NCBI RefSeq assembly: GCF_004362515.1 | Contig: NZ_SNXU01000001.1 | Span: 248,001-312,000 of the forward strand | DNA from: Actinokineospora alba | GTDB taxonomy: Bacteria; Actinomycetota; Actinomycetes; Mycobacteriales; Pseudonocardiaceae | Length of the DNA: 64,000 nt | Reading direction: 5' to 3' | Shown here: piece after piece, positions 45,105-53,388 of the stretch | Layout: each line of letters begins with the position of its first letter | Position numbering within the stretch: the stretch's first letter is position 1 | The notes under the pieces: model-generated | Told to the model about the DNA's origin: nothing | What the model saw: only the letters and a program-made list of their open reading frames with translations | Databases searched by the model: none | Translations under genes and position numbers: made by a program

Positions 45105-46012
45105 GCTCGGTACTCCCGCCCGGTCAGGTCGAGGAAGACGTCCTCGAGCGTGGCGGTCCGCACCTGCAGGCCGTCGAGGGTGCCGCGTTCGGCCAGCGTG
45201 GAGAGCACGGGTGCCGGGGTGCGGGTGGAGATGGTGAGCGAGACCTCGTCGGCGTGCACGTCGTCGGCGCCGGGGATCGCCCGAGCGTCCTCAAGGGACA
45301 GTGAGCCGCGTTCGAGGATCACGTGCGTCGGGGCGTCGAGGCCGCGCACGAGCGTCGCGGGCGGGTCCATGGCGAGGATGCGGCCGTTGTCCATGATCGC
45401 GACCCGGTCGCAGAGGATCTCGGCCTCGTCGAGGTAGTGCGTGGTGTAGACGATGGTCTTGCCGCGCTCCTGGATCGCGCGCAGCACGTCCCACAGGTTG
45501 CGCCGCGCCTGCGGGTCGAGCGCGGCGGTGGGCTCGTCGAGGAACACCACGTCCGGGTCGTGGACGAGCGCGCAGGCGATGGACAGCCGCTGCCGCTGAC
45601 CGCCGGACAGCTTGTCCTCGCGGGTGTCCGCCTTGTCGGTGAGGCCGACGAGTTCGAGCATCTCGCCCGCGGTCTTCGCGTCGATGCCGTAGAGCGCGGC
45701 GAAGGTCTCCAGCTGCTCGCGCGCGGTCAGCTTCTCGAAGAACGCCGACGCCTGCAGCTGCACGCCGATGCGCGGAAGCAGCGCGGCGTTGCGCGGGAAC
45801 GGATTCTCACCGAGCAGGCGCACGGAACCCCCGTCGGGCACGCGCAATCCCTCGACGATCTCCAGGGTTGTGGTCTTGCCGGCGCCGTTCGGACCGAGGA
45901 TCCCGAAGAACTCACCTTCGGCGACGGTGAAAGACACACCGTCGACCGCGTCGAGTTCTCCGTAGGACTTGCGAATGTCCTCGACCACGATCGCGTCCGT
46001 GGTGACAGTCAT
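45101..46012 (-). CDS. ABC transporter ATP-binding protein (DrrA-like)
   Basis: This is a 303-residue ATPase. Walker A is GPNGAGKTTT near residue 40, the signature is LSGGQRQRL near 138, Walker B is VVFLDEPTAALD near 158, and the switch region is VYTTHYLDEAE. The C-terminal extension (about 230-303) is typical of DrrA/NodI-type export ATPases. It is the first gene of a two-gene exporter operon. The transported compound cannot be told. Nothing connects it to the siderophore operon 24 kb away. Confidence 0.9.
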   Translation of the reverse strand: MTVTTDAIVVEDIRKSYGELDAVDGVSFTVAEGEFFGILGPNGAGKTTTLEIVEGLRVPDGGSVRLLGENPFPRNAALLPRIGVQLQASAFFEKLTAREQLETFAALYGIDAKTAGEMLELVGLTDKADTREDKLSGGQRQRLSIACALVHDPDVVFLDEPTAALDPQARRNLWDVLRAIQERGKTIVYTTHYLDEAEILCDRVAIMDNGRILAMDPPATLVRGLDAPTHVILERGSLSLEDARAIPGADDVHADEVSLTISTRTPAPVLSTLAERGTLDGLQVRTATLEDVFLDLTGREYRA

Positions 46013-46081
46013 GGCACAAACGTAGTCGCCGAAACACCGCCATGAGGGTGAGATCAGGGTGTTTGGGCCGGACGGACGAGC

Positions 46082-47050
46082 CTAAGTGGACGCTTGGATG
46101 CTCTCGATCAAGGAGTCGGCGGCGGTGTACGGGTCGACCTCGCCCGCCATCACCCGCTTCGCCAGCCCTTCGAGCGCGTCACCGTGCACGTCGGCCAGCT
46201 TCGCGCGCAGCGATTCCACCGCGATGGCTTCGATCTCGGTGCGGGCGCGGACCGCGCGGCGCTCTTCGAGTTCGCCGTGTTCGGCCATCCATGTGCGGTG
46301 GGTGTCGATCGCCTCGACCACGTCGGCGATGCCCTCCAAGCGGGCGGCGACCGTCTTGACGATCGGCTGGCGCCAGCTCGCGCCGCGGATCTCCCGACGT
46401 CCCAAGGAGATCATGTACTTCAGCTCGCGGACGGTGGTGTCGGCGCCGTCGCGGTCGGCCTTGTTGACGACGAAGACGTCGGCGATCTCCAGGATGCCCG
46501 CCTTGGCCGCCTGGATGCCGTCGCCCATGCCCGGGGCGAGCAGCACGATCGTGGTGTCGGCGAGCGCCACGACTTCCACTTCGGACTGCCCGACGCCGAC
46601 CGTCTCGATGAGGACGACGTCGAACCCGGCCGCGTCGAGCACCCGCAGCGCCTGCGGGGTCGCCCACGCCATGCCGCCGAGGTGACCGCGGGTGGCCATG
46701 GAGCGGATGAACACGTCCGGGTCGGTCGCGTGTTCCTGCATCCGGATGCGGTCGCCCAGCAGGGCGCCGCCGGAGAACGGGGACGACGGGTCGATGGCGA
46801 GCACGCCGACCCGCTTGCCCAGCGCGCGGTAGGCCGCGACGAGGGCCGAGGTGGTCGTGGACTTGCCGACACCCGGCGACCCGGTGAGCCCGATGACCTG
46901 GGCCCGCCCGCCGTGGGGCGCCAACGCCGCCGCCGCTTCACGCAGCTGCGGGCTGGCGTCCTCGACGAGTGAGATGAGCCTGGCGACCGCGCGCGGCTCA
47001 CGCCGCCGCGCGCGGTCGACAAGATCTGCTACATCGACCTGACGGGCCAA
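46082..47050 (-). CDS. meaB: Methylmalonyl-CoA mutase-associated GTPase MeaB
   Basis: This is a 322-residue G3E-type GTPase. The P-loop is GLTGSPGVGKSTTTSAL, followed by LAIDPSSPFSGGALLGDRIRM, the switch ETVGVGQSEVEV, and the base-specificity motif NKADRDG. It chaperones the B12 cofactor into methylmalonyl-CoA mutase and protects the mutase. The TTG at 47050 is chosen because it lies 2 nt after the thiolase stop and begins the conserved N-terminus. A longer start at 47107 would run into the thiolase gene. The mutase itself is not in the window. Confidence 0.9.
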   Translation of the reverse strand: MARQVDVADLVDRARRREPRAVARLISLVEDASPQLREAAAALAPHGGRAQVIGLTGSPGVGKSTTTSALVAAYRALGKRVGVLAIDPSSPFSGGALLGDRIRMQEHATDPDVFIRSMATRGHLGGMAWATPQALRVLDAAGFDVVLIETVGVGQSEVEVVALADTTIVLLAPGMGDGIQAAKAGILEIADVFVVNKADRDGADTTVRELKYMISLGRREIRGASWRQPIVKTVAARLEGIADVVEAIDTHRTWMAEHGELEERRAVRARTEIEAIAVESLRAKLADVHGDALEGLAKRVMAGEVDPYTAADSLIESIQAST

Positions 47051-47052
47051 GC

Positions 47053-48240
47053 TCAGGCCTTGGGCACGGAGATGATCAGGGCGTCGCCCTGGCCGCCGCC
47101 GCCACACAGGGCCGCCGCGCCGACACCGCCGCCGCGCCGCTTGAGCTCGTAGGCCAGGTGCACGATCAGCCGGGCGCCGGAAGCGCCGATCGGGTGGCCC
47201 AGGGCGATGGCGCCGCCGTTGACGTTGACGATGTCCTCGGAGATGCCCAGCTTCTTGGTGGAGACGACACCGACGGCGGCGAACGCCTCGTTGATCTCGA
47301 CCAGGTCCAGGTGGGAGGCCTCGATGCCCTGCTTGGCCAGCGCGGCGTTGATGGCGTTGGACGGCTGCTCGTGCAGGCTCGCGTCCGGGCCGGCGACGAC
47401 GCCGTGGGCGCCGATCTCGGCGATCCAGGACAGGCCCAGTTCCTCGGCCTTGGCCTTGCTCATGACGACCACCGCGGCGGCGCCGTCGGAGATCTGCGAG
47501 GCCGAACCGGCGGTGATGGTGCCGTCGCTGGCGAACGCCGGGCGCAGCTTGCCCAGGCTCTCGACGGTGGTTTCGCCGCGCACACCCTCGTCGGTGTCGA
47601 AGACGATCGGGTCGCCCTTGCGCTGCGGGATGGTGACCGGGGCGATCTCGTCGGCGAACACACCGTCGGCGATGGCCTTGGCCGCCTTCTGGTGCGAGGC
47701 CGCGGAGAACGCGTCCTGCTCCTCGCGGGTGAGGTCGTAGCGGGCGTTCACCTTCTCGGTGGAGACACCCATCGCGACCTGGTCGAACGCGCAGAACAGG
47801 CCGTCGTAGGCCATGTGGTCCTGCAGCGTGACGTCGCCGTACTTGAAGCCGGAGCGGGACTTCGGCAGCAGGTGCGGCGCCTGGGTCATGGACTCCTGGC
47901 CACCGGCGACGATGATGTCGAACTCGCCCGCGCGGATCAGCTGGTCGGCCAGCGCGATCGCGTCGAGGCCGGACAGGCAGACCTTGTTGATGGTCAGCGC
48001 GGGGACGTTCATCGGGATGCCCGCGGCGACGGCGGCCTGACGGGCCGGGATCTGGCCCGCGCCCGCGGTGAGCACCTGGCCCATGATCGTGTATTGCACC
48101 TGCTCGGGCTTCACGCCCGCCTTCTCCAGCGCGGCCTTGATGGCGACCCCGCCGAGCTGCGCTCCGCTGAAGTCCTTCAGCGAGCCGAGCAGGCGACCGA
48201 TCGGGGTGCGGGCCCCCGCGACGATGACGGTTCCGGACAC
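47053..48240 (-). CDS. Acetyl-CoA C-acetyltransferase (thiolase)
   Basis: This is a 395-residue thiolase. The acylated cysteine is in NKVCLSGLDAIALA near residue 88, the catalytic histidine in GGAIALGHPIGASGARL, and the second cysteine in ALCGGGGQGDALI. It condenses or cleaves acetoacetyl-CoA. The GTG at 48240 has GAGGAG 6 nt upstream. It resembles FadA4 (Rv1323), which in mycobacteria also lies beside methylmalonyl-CoA epimerase. It is the first gene of the thiolase-meaB pair and diverges from the epimerase gene. Confidence 0.92.
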   Translation of the reverse strand: MSGTVIVAGARTPIGRLLGSLKDFSGAQLGGVAIKAALEKAGVKPEQVQYTIMGQVLTAGAGQIPARQAAVAAGIPMNVPALTINKVCLSGLDAIALADQLIRAGEFDIIVAGGQESMTQAPHLLPKSRSGFKYGDVTLQDHMAYDGLFCAFDQVAMGVSTEKVNARYDLTREEQDAFSAASHQKAAKAIADGVFADEIAPVTIPQRKGDPIVFDTDEGVRGETTVESLGKLRPAFASDGTITAGSASQISDGAAAVVVMSKAKAEELGLSWIAEIGAHGVVAGPDASLHEQPSNAINAALAKQGIEASHLDLVEINEAFAAVGVVSTKKLGISEDIVNVNGGAIALGHPIGASGARLIVHLAYELKRRGGGVGAAALCGGGGQGDALIISVPKA

Positions 48241-48338
48241 AGCGGTCTCCTCAGCGTGCGAACGTGCGTTAACTCGGACCTTACTCGCGGAGAACCGCTT
48301 CGCCATGTGCCTGTGTGAGTAGCCGCACAGCAAATAGT

Positions 48339-48350
48339 TACCGATGGGTA
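48339..48350. promoter_or_regulatory. Putative acyl-CoA regulon operator, site 2
   Basis: TACCGATGGGTA within GTTACCGATGGGTAG is an almost perfect TACC-N4-GGTA palindrome between the divergent thiolase and epimerase genes, 22 bp before the epimerase start. Its reverse complement fits the consensus YTACCNNTMRGTAAC shared with the sites at 6029, 51909 and 61756. Confidence 0.55.
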
Positions 48351-48371
48351 GACAAGGCGTAATCTTCGCTT

Positions 48372-48818
48372 ATGACCGATGCCCTGAAGCCTCACGTAGT
48401 CGCAATCGACCACGTCGGGATCGCCGTGCCCGACCTCGACGTCGCCATCGCGTTCTACCGCGACAACTTCGGCCTCGAGTCGGTCCATGAGGAGACCAAC
48501 GAGGAGCAGGGCGTCCGCGAGGCCATGCTCCGCGTCCCCGGGGACACCACCGGCCCGGCCATCCAGCTGCTCGCGCCGCTCAACGAGCAGTCGACGATCG
48601 CCAAGTTCATCGGCCGCAGCGGCCCCGGCCTGCAGCAGCTGGCGTACCGGGTCGCCGACGTCGAAGCCACCGCCGACGCCCTACGCGCCAACGGCCTGCG
48701 CCTGCTCTACGACAAGCCCAAGCGCGGGACGTCGAACAGCCGGGTGAACTTCGTGCACCCGAAGGACGCGGGCGGCGTGCTCGTGGAACTCGTCGAGCCC
48801 GCCGCCGACGCGCACTAG
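48372..48818 (+). CDS. mce: Methylmalonyl-CoA epimerase
   Basis: This is a 148-residue vicinal-oxygen-chelate protein. The motifs DHVGIAVPDLDVAIAFY, LQQLAYRVADVE and GVLVELVEP contain the metal ligands His, His/Gln and Glu of the epimerase family. KFIGRSGPGLQQLAYRV, in the part GRSGPGLQQLAYRV, is a signature of this enzyme. It interconverts (S)- and (R)-methylmalonyl-CoA on the way to succinyl-CoA and so works with meaB's mutase. It converges on the POT gene with a 4-bp overlap. Confidence 0.92.
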   Translation: MTDALKPHVVAIDHVGIAVPDLDVAIAFYRDNFGLESVHEETNEEQGVREAMLRVPGDTTGPAIQLLAPLNEQSTIAKFIGRSGPGLQQLAYRVADVEATADALRANGLRLLYDKPKRGTSNSRVNFVHPKDAGGVLVELVEPAADAH

Positions 48819-50275
48819 CGGATTCCGTTCATCAGCTTCCGGACGGCGGGCGTCAGCAGGGCCATCACCACGCCCAGCGCGATGGCGCCCGCTCCCAGGA
48901 GGCCGAAGTACGTCGGCTCGGAGTCCTTCGAGTAGTACTCCGCGAGCGCGCCCGCGACGGACGTGCCCAGGGCGACCGACAGGAAGAACAGCGCGACCAT
49001 CTGCGCGCCGTAGGCCTTCGGGGCCAGCTTCGTCGACAGCGAGAGGCCGACCGGCGACAAGCACATCTCGCCGAGCACGAAGATCACCAGCACCAGCACG
49101 ACCAGCAGCGGGTTGATCACCTTCTCGCCTCCGGTGAAGCCGAGCAGCGCCATCACCAGGAACGCCACGCCCATGGCGGCGACGCCGAGGGCGAACTTGA
49201 CCGGGGTCGACGGCTGGCGCGAGCCCAGCCGGATCCACAGCGCCGCGAAGACCGGGGCGAGGAGCACCACGCCGAGCGGCTCGACGGAGGCGAACCAGGA
49301 CGGCGGGATCTTGAAGCCCATCAGGTCCAGGTCGACCCGGGTCTCCGCGTAGATCGCCAGCACGGTGAACTGCTGCTGGAACAGCGCCCAGAAGCCGAAG
49401 CTGACCAGGAACATCGGGATGAACGCGACGACCCGGCGGCGCTCGACTCCGTCGACCTTGCGGCTGGTCAACAGGATCGCGAACAGGGTCACCGCCGCGG
49501 CCGCGATGACCCAGGTGACCACGATCGCCAGGTTGTCCGCGCCGACGACGCCGGTCAGCACCAGCGCCAGGACCGCCGCGACGCCCGCGCCGATCACCGC
49601 GAACGACCGCACCCGGGCGGGGCCGTCGAGCGGGTTGGGGACGATCCGGCCGGACTCCGGCAGGTGCTTGCGCCCCATGACGTACTGCGCGAGGCCGACG
49701 GCCATGCCGACCGCCGCCAGCCCGAAGCCCCAGTGGAACCCGACGCGGTCCTGCAGCAGGCCGGTGAGCAGCGGCCCGACGAGCGCGCCAAGGTTGATGC
49801 CCATGTAGAAGATCGAGAACCCGGAGTCGCGCCGCTCGTCGTCGGGCGCGTACAGCGCCCCGACCAGCGCGGTGGCGGTGGCCTTGAGCCCACCGGACCC
49901 CAGCGCGACGCAGATGAGGCCCACGGCCACCCCGACGACGCCCGGCAGGACCGCGAGCGCGATGTGGCCCGCGAGGATCAGCGACCCGCTGTAGAACAGC
50001 GTGCGCTCCGGGCCGAACAGCCGGTCCGCGACCCAGGACCCGGCGATCGTGGCCAGGTACACCGACCCGCCGTACGCCCCGACGATGCCCGCCGCGGTGG
50101 ACTGGGGGATGCCCAGCCCACCTTCGGCGACGCTGAAGTACAGGTAGTAGAGCAGGATCGACTGCATCCCGTAGTACGAGAAGCGCTCCCACATCTCGGT
50201 GCCGAACAGGTTCGCCAATCCGCGTGGATGGCCGAAGAACCCCTTGCCCTGCTCGACTTCGGTGGTGGCGGTCAC
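48815..50275 (-). CDS. POT/PTR2-family peptide transporter
   Basis: This is a 486-residue major-facilitator protein with about 14 hydrophobic segments. EMWERFSYYGMQSILLYYL contains the E-x-x-E-R-F proton-coupling motif of the family, and FSIFYMGINLGALVGPLL is the second PTR signature. It takes up di- and tripeptides with protons. A palindrome CCTACGAAGGTAGG at 50343-50356, 68 bp before the ATG, may be a control site. Confidence 0.9.
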   Translation of the reverse strand: MTATTEVEQGKGFFGHPRGLANLFGTEMWERFSYYGMQSILLYYLYFSVAEGGLGIPQSTAAGIVGAYGGSVYLATIAGSWVADRLFGPERTLFYSGSLILAGHIALAVLPGVVGVAVGLICVALGSGGLKATATALVGALYAPDDERRDSGFSIFYMGINLGALVGPLLTGLLQDRVGFHWGFGLAAVGMAVGLAQYVMGRKHLPESGRIVPNPLDGPARVRSFAVIGAGVAAVLALVLTGVVGADNLAIVVTWVIAAAAVTLFAILLTSRKVDGVERRRVVAFIPMFLVSFGFWALFQQQFTVLAIYAETRVDLDLMGFKIPPSWFASVEPLGVVLLAPVFAALWIRLGSRQPSTPVKFALGVAAMGVAFLVMALLGFTGGEKVINPLLVVLVLVIFVLGEMCLSPVGLSLSTKLAPKAYGAQMVALFFLSVALGTSVAGALAEYYSKDSEPTYFGLLGAGAIALGVVMALLTPAVRKLMNGIR

Positions 50276-50363
50276 TGTCGCCGGTCCCCTCTCACTCCGT
50301 TGTGTGGAGAACTCCCGAGGAGACCGTACGACAGGTGACCTTCCTACGAAGGTAGGTATCCGC

Positions 50364-50777
50364 TCACAAGCCGTTCGCCGCCAGCCAGGCCGGGTCGGGC
50401 GCGATCATCTGGACCAACTCGAGCAGCAGACCACCGGGCACGGCCACGTAGAAGTGGCGCTGACCCCACGGCTCGTCCGTGCACGCCTTCACGATTTCCG
50501 CGCCCGCCTCGCGCAGGCGGGCTTCCTCGGCCGCGGCGTCCTCCACCACCAGGGCGAAGATCGTCCCGGCCACCGGGCGGCCGCGGTACGGCTCGGGCGT
50601 GGACGGGTGGTCGACCTGGACTATGTCGAACATGAACGACTCGGCCGACTCATGACAGAAGTCGACATACCAGCCGAGGTCGACTGTGACCTTGAAACCG
50701 AGCTTCTCCACCAGGAAGTCCCGGGTCGCGGCGACGTCCTCGACCAGGATGGCCGTGGCGAACTTGCTGAACTGCAT
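50364..50777 (-). CDS. VOC (glyoxalase-fold) family protein
   Basis: This is a 137-residue vicinal-oxygen-chelate protein with two beta-alpha-beta-beta-beta modules (FATAILVEDVAATRDFLVEKLGF and AGTIFALVVEDAAAEEARL). VAVPGGLLLELVQM supplies the terminal metal-type glutamate. Substrate unknown; relatives include bleomycin-resistance proteins and glyoxalases. The ATG at 50777 has GAGGGG upstream. It diverges from a TetR gene with a shared operator-like repeat, so it is a probable target of that repressor. Confidence 0.82.
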   Translation of the reverse strand: MQFSKFATAILVEDVAATRDFLVEKLGFKVTVDLGWYVDFCHESAESFMFDIVQVDHPSTPEPYRGRPVAGTIFALVVEDAAAEEARLREAGAEIVKACTDEPWGQRHFYVAVPGGLLLELVQMIAPDPAWLAANGL

Positions 50778-50795
50778 ACACACCCCTCGGTTAAG

Positions 50796-50825
50796 CACTA
50801 CGTCTGTAGTACTCTAGCCGTAGTG
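50796..50825. promoter_or_regulatory. Putative TetR operator between VOC and TetR genes
   Basis: CACTACG (50796-50802) and CGTAGTG (50819-50825) are inverted, and an inner ACTACGTCTGTAGT (50797-50810) is also a perfect repeat. Both lie in the 63-bp gap between the divergent genes, consistent with autoregulation and repression of the VOC gene. Confidence 0.6.
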
Positions 50826-50840
50826 GTCTAGGAGGTGCAA

Positions 50841-51416
50841 GTGCGACGCAATGACGACCGACGCCTGGCGCTGGTGGACGCGGCGGTGGAGGTGCTGGCG
50901 CGCGACGGCGCCCGCGGGCTGACGTTCCGGGCGGTCGACGCCGAGGCGGGCGTGCCGAAGGGGACCGCGTCGAACTACTTCCCCAGCCGCGACGCGCTGC
51001 TCGACCAGGTGGGCACGCACATCCACGTGCGGCTCGCACCGGACCCCGCGCAGGTCCAGGAGACGCTGGACGCGCCGCGGGACCGCGAGCTGGTCGTGCG
51101 GTTCATGCGCGACATCCTGCGGCGCGTGCACGCCGACCGGGCGGGCTATCTGGCGCTGCTGGAACTGCGCCTGGAGGCGACCCGACGGCCGGAGCTGCGG
51201 GCCGGGTTCACCGAGACGATGCGTGCCCAGCTGGAGGGCAGCATCGCGTTCCACCTCGACTCCGGCCTCCCCGGGGACCGGACGACGGTGGAGCTGCTCT
51301 ATATCGCGATGACGGGCCTCATCGTCGAGTCGTTGACCCTTCCCGGCGTCCTGGGCGACGAGGAGGCCCTGGTCAGCGCGCTGGTCGAACGGGCCGCGAC
51401 GATCGCGGCCCGTTGA
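50841..51416 (+). CDS. TetR family transcriptional regulator
   Basis: This is a 191-residue regulator. The helix-turn-helix reads LALVDAAVEVLARDGARGLTFRAVDAEAGVPKGTASNYFPSRDALLDQV, recognisable by the motifs AGVPKGTASNYFPSRDALL. The C-terminal domain has a ligand pocket of unknown specificity. The GTG at 50841 is chosen because AGGAGG ends 5 nt upstream. It diverges from the VOC gene and likely controls it. Confidence 0.88.
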   Translation: MRRNDDRRLALVDAAVEVLARDGARGLTFRAVDAEAGVPKGTASNYFPSRDALLDQVGTHIHVRLAPDPAQVQETLDAPRDRELVVRFMRDILRRVHADRAGYLALLELRLEATRRPELRAGFTETMRAQLEGSIAFHLDSGLPGDRTTVELLYIAMTGLIVESLTLPGVLGDEEALVSALVERAATIAAR

Positions 51417-51425
51417 CCGGCCGGG

Positions 51426-51797
51426 TCAGTGCGATCCGGCCATCCGGCTGGCGGCCTGCGCCAATGGCAGAGCGGCGGCGCCCGCCACCACGGTCAGCGC
51501 ACCGATGATCCAGGAGGACCACGCGATGCCGGTCAGGTGCGTGTAGCTCATGACCCAGGGCGAGATGAACAGCAGCACGCCGAGCACGATCTGGATCGCC
51601 TCACCGGCGACCATGCCCGGCATCGCGAGCGACACCAGGCCGTCGAGCGCGATCAGCGCACCGAGCACGACCATGGTCCACATCGCGGCGTTGTCGGTTG
51701 CCATCCACAGTGGAGACGCCATCGCGACGACACCGAGGACTACCTCGGCCCAGTCGTACGGACGGGTCCACGGCTTGACCGCTTGAGACTCGTTCAC
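51426..51797 (-). CDS. SPW-repeat membrane protein
   Basis: This is a 123-residue protein with four hydrophobic segments and two SPW-type repeats (MASPLWMAT and FISPWVMSYT), which define the family of short two-repeat membrane proteins. No function is known. The GTG start has GGAGG 8 nt upstream. It lies on the opposite strand to its neighbours. Confidence 0.85.
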   Translation of the reverse strand: MNESQAVKPWTRPYDWAEVVLGVVAMASPLWMATDNAAMWTMVVLGALIALDGLVSLAMPGMVAGEAIQIVLGVLLFISPWVMSYTHLTGIAWSSWIIGALTVVAGAAALPLAQAASRMAGSH

Positions 51798-51908
51798 GAG
51801 ACCACCTCCATCAAAGGGAGATCCCAGGAACATGGTCCGCTCACCAAGAGCCGCAGGTCAATAACGATCCAGTGCGTGCCATCCCTCACATCATCGGTAC
51901 CTGCTGTC

Positions 51909-51920
51909 TACCGCTAAGTA
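51909..51920. promoter_or_regulatory. Putative acyl-CoA regulon operator, site 3
   Basis: TACCGCTAAGTA lies 55 bp upstream of the ccr start within CTACCGCTAAGTAACATC. Fifteen of these 18 positions are the same as at the 3-hydroxyacyl-CoA dehydrogenase promoter (61755-61772), including the flanking AACATC. Confidence 0.5.
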
Positions 51921-51975
51921 ACATCTCGCCACCTGGGTGTTCTAGCCCAGAGCCGATTCGCCGGGAGGTCCCGCA

Positions 51976-53307
51976 GTGCAGAAGATCCTCGACGCCATCC
52001 AGGCCGACGAACTCGACGCGATCGGCTCGTTGCCGGTCCCCGAGTCGTACCGGGGCGTTACCGTGCACGCCGACGAGGCCGGAATGTTCGAAGGTCTCGC
52101 GTCGCGTGACAAGGACCCTCGCAAGTCGCTGCACCTCGACGAGGTGCCGGTCCCCGAGCTCGGCCCGGGTGAGGCTCTCGTCGCGGTGATGGCCAGCGCC
52201 ATCAACTACAACACCGTGTGGACCTCGATCTTCGAGCCGGTCTCCACCTTCAAGTTCCTCGAGCGCTACGGCAAGATGTCGCCGCTGTCGAAGAAGCACG
52301 ACCTGCCGTACCACGTGGTCGGCTCCGACCTGTCCGGCGTCGTGCTGCGCACCGGCCCCGGCGTGCACGCCTGGAAGCCGGGCGACGAGGTCGTCGCGCA
52401 CTGTCTCAACGTCGAGCTCGAGGGCCCCGACGGCCACAACGACACGATGATGGACTCCGAGCAGCGCATCTGGGGCTTCGAGACCAACTTCGGTGGTCTG
52501 GCCGAGGTCGCGCTGGTCAAGTCCAACCAGCTGATGCCCAAGCCCAAGCACCTGACGTGGGAAGAGGCCGCGTCCCCCGGCCTGGTGAACTCCACCGCCT
52601 ACCGCCAGCTGGTCTCCAGCAACGGCGCGGGCATGAAGCAGGGCGACGTCGTGCTGATCTGGGGGGCCTCCGGCGGCCTCGGCTCTTACGCGACCCAGTT
52701 CGCCCTCAACGGCGGCGCGATCCCGGTGTGCGTCGTGTCGAGCCAGGAGAAGGCCGACATCGTCCGCAAGATGGGCGCGGAGCTGATCATCGACCGCAGC
52801 GCCGAGGACTACAAGTTCTGGAAGGACGAGAACACCCAGGACCCGAAGGAGTGGCAGCGGTTCGGCAAGAAGATCCGCGAGCTGACCGGCGGCGAGGACC
52901 CGGACATCGTCTTCGAGCACCCGGGCCGCGAGACTTTCGGCGCGTCGGTCTACGTCACCCGCAAGGGCGGCACGATCGTCACCTGCGCGTCGACCTCGGG
53001 CTACATGCACCAGTTCGACAACCGGTACCTGTGGATGAGCCTCAAGCGGATCGTGGGCTCGCACTTCGCGAACTACCGCGAGTCGTGGGAGGCCAACCGG
53101 CTCATCGCCAAGGGCCTCATCCACCCGACGCTGTCGAAGACTTACGCGCTGGCCGACACCGGCCAGGCCGCGCTCGACGTGCACCGCAACGCCCACCAGG
53201 GCAAGGTCGGCGTGCTGTGCCTGGCCCCTGAGGAGGGCCTGGGCGTGCGTGACCACGAGATGCGGGCCAAGCACCTCGACGCGATCAACCGTTTCCGCGG
53301 GGTCTGA
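51976..53307 (+). CDS. ccr: Crotonyl-CoA carboxylase/reductase
   Basis: This is a 443-residue medium-chain reductase. IWGASGGLGSYATQFA at 228-243 binds NADPH. All four CO2-pocket residues described for the Kitasatospora enzyme appear to be present, as Asn79, Phe168, Glu169 and His363, with a constant offset of two. It makes ethylmalonyl-CoA from crotonyl-CoA, CO2 and NADPH, for acetate assimilation or as a polyketide extender unit. No other ethylmalonyl-CoA pathway gene is adjacent. Because no polyketide genes are near, a central-metabolic role is more likely. Confidence 0.94.
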   Translation: MQKILDAIQADELDAIGSLPVPESYRGVTVHADEAGMFEGLASRDKDPRKSLHLDEVPVPELGPGEALVAVMASAINYNTVWTSIFEPVSTFKFLERYGKMSPLSKKHDLPYHVVGSDLSGVVLRTGPGVHAWKPGDEVVAHCLNVELEGPDGHNDTMMDSEQRIWGFETNFGGLAEVALVKSNQLMPKPKHLTWEEAASPGLVNSTAYRQLVSSNGAGMKQGDVVLIWGASGGLGSYATQFALNGGAIPVCVVSSQEKADIVRKMGAELIIDRSAEDYKFWKDENTQDPKEWQRFGKKIRELTGGEDPDIVFEHPGRETFGASVYVTRKGGTIVTCASTSGYMHQFDNRYLWMSLKRIVGSHFANYRESWEANRLIAKGLIHPTLSKTYALADTGQAALDVHRNAHQGKVGVLCLAPEEGLGVRDHEMRAKHLDAINRFRGV

Positions 53308-53388
53308 CGGATCACCCGGACGGGCCGTTCGATGTGGGTTTGCGCTACTTGTCGTGAGTGCCGTAACCCAGACAGGTAGCGTGACCCC

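Noticed and set aside
44055..46012. The ABC-2 exporter as the missing siderophore exporter
   Set aside because: It is 24 kb away, has no iron box and belongs to a broad DrrAB-like drug/lipid class.
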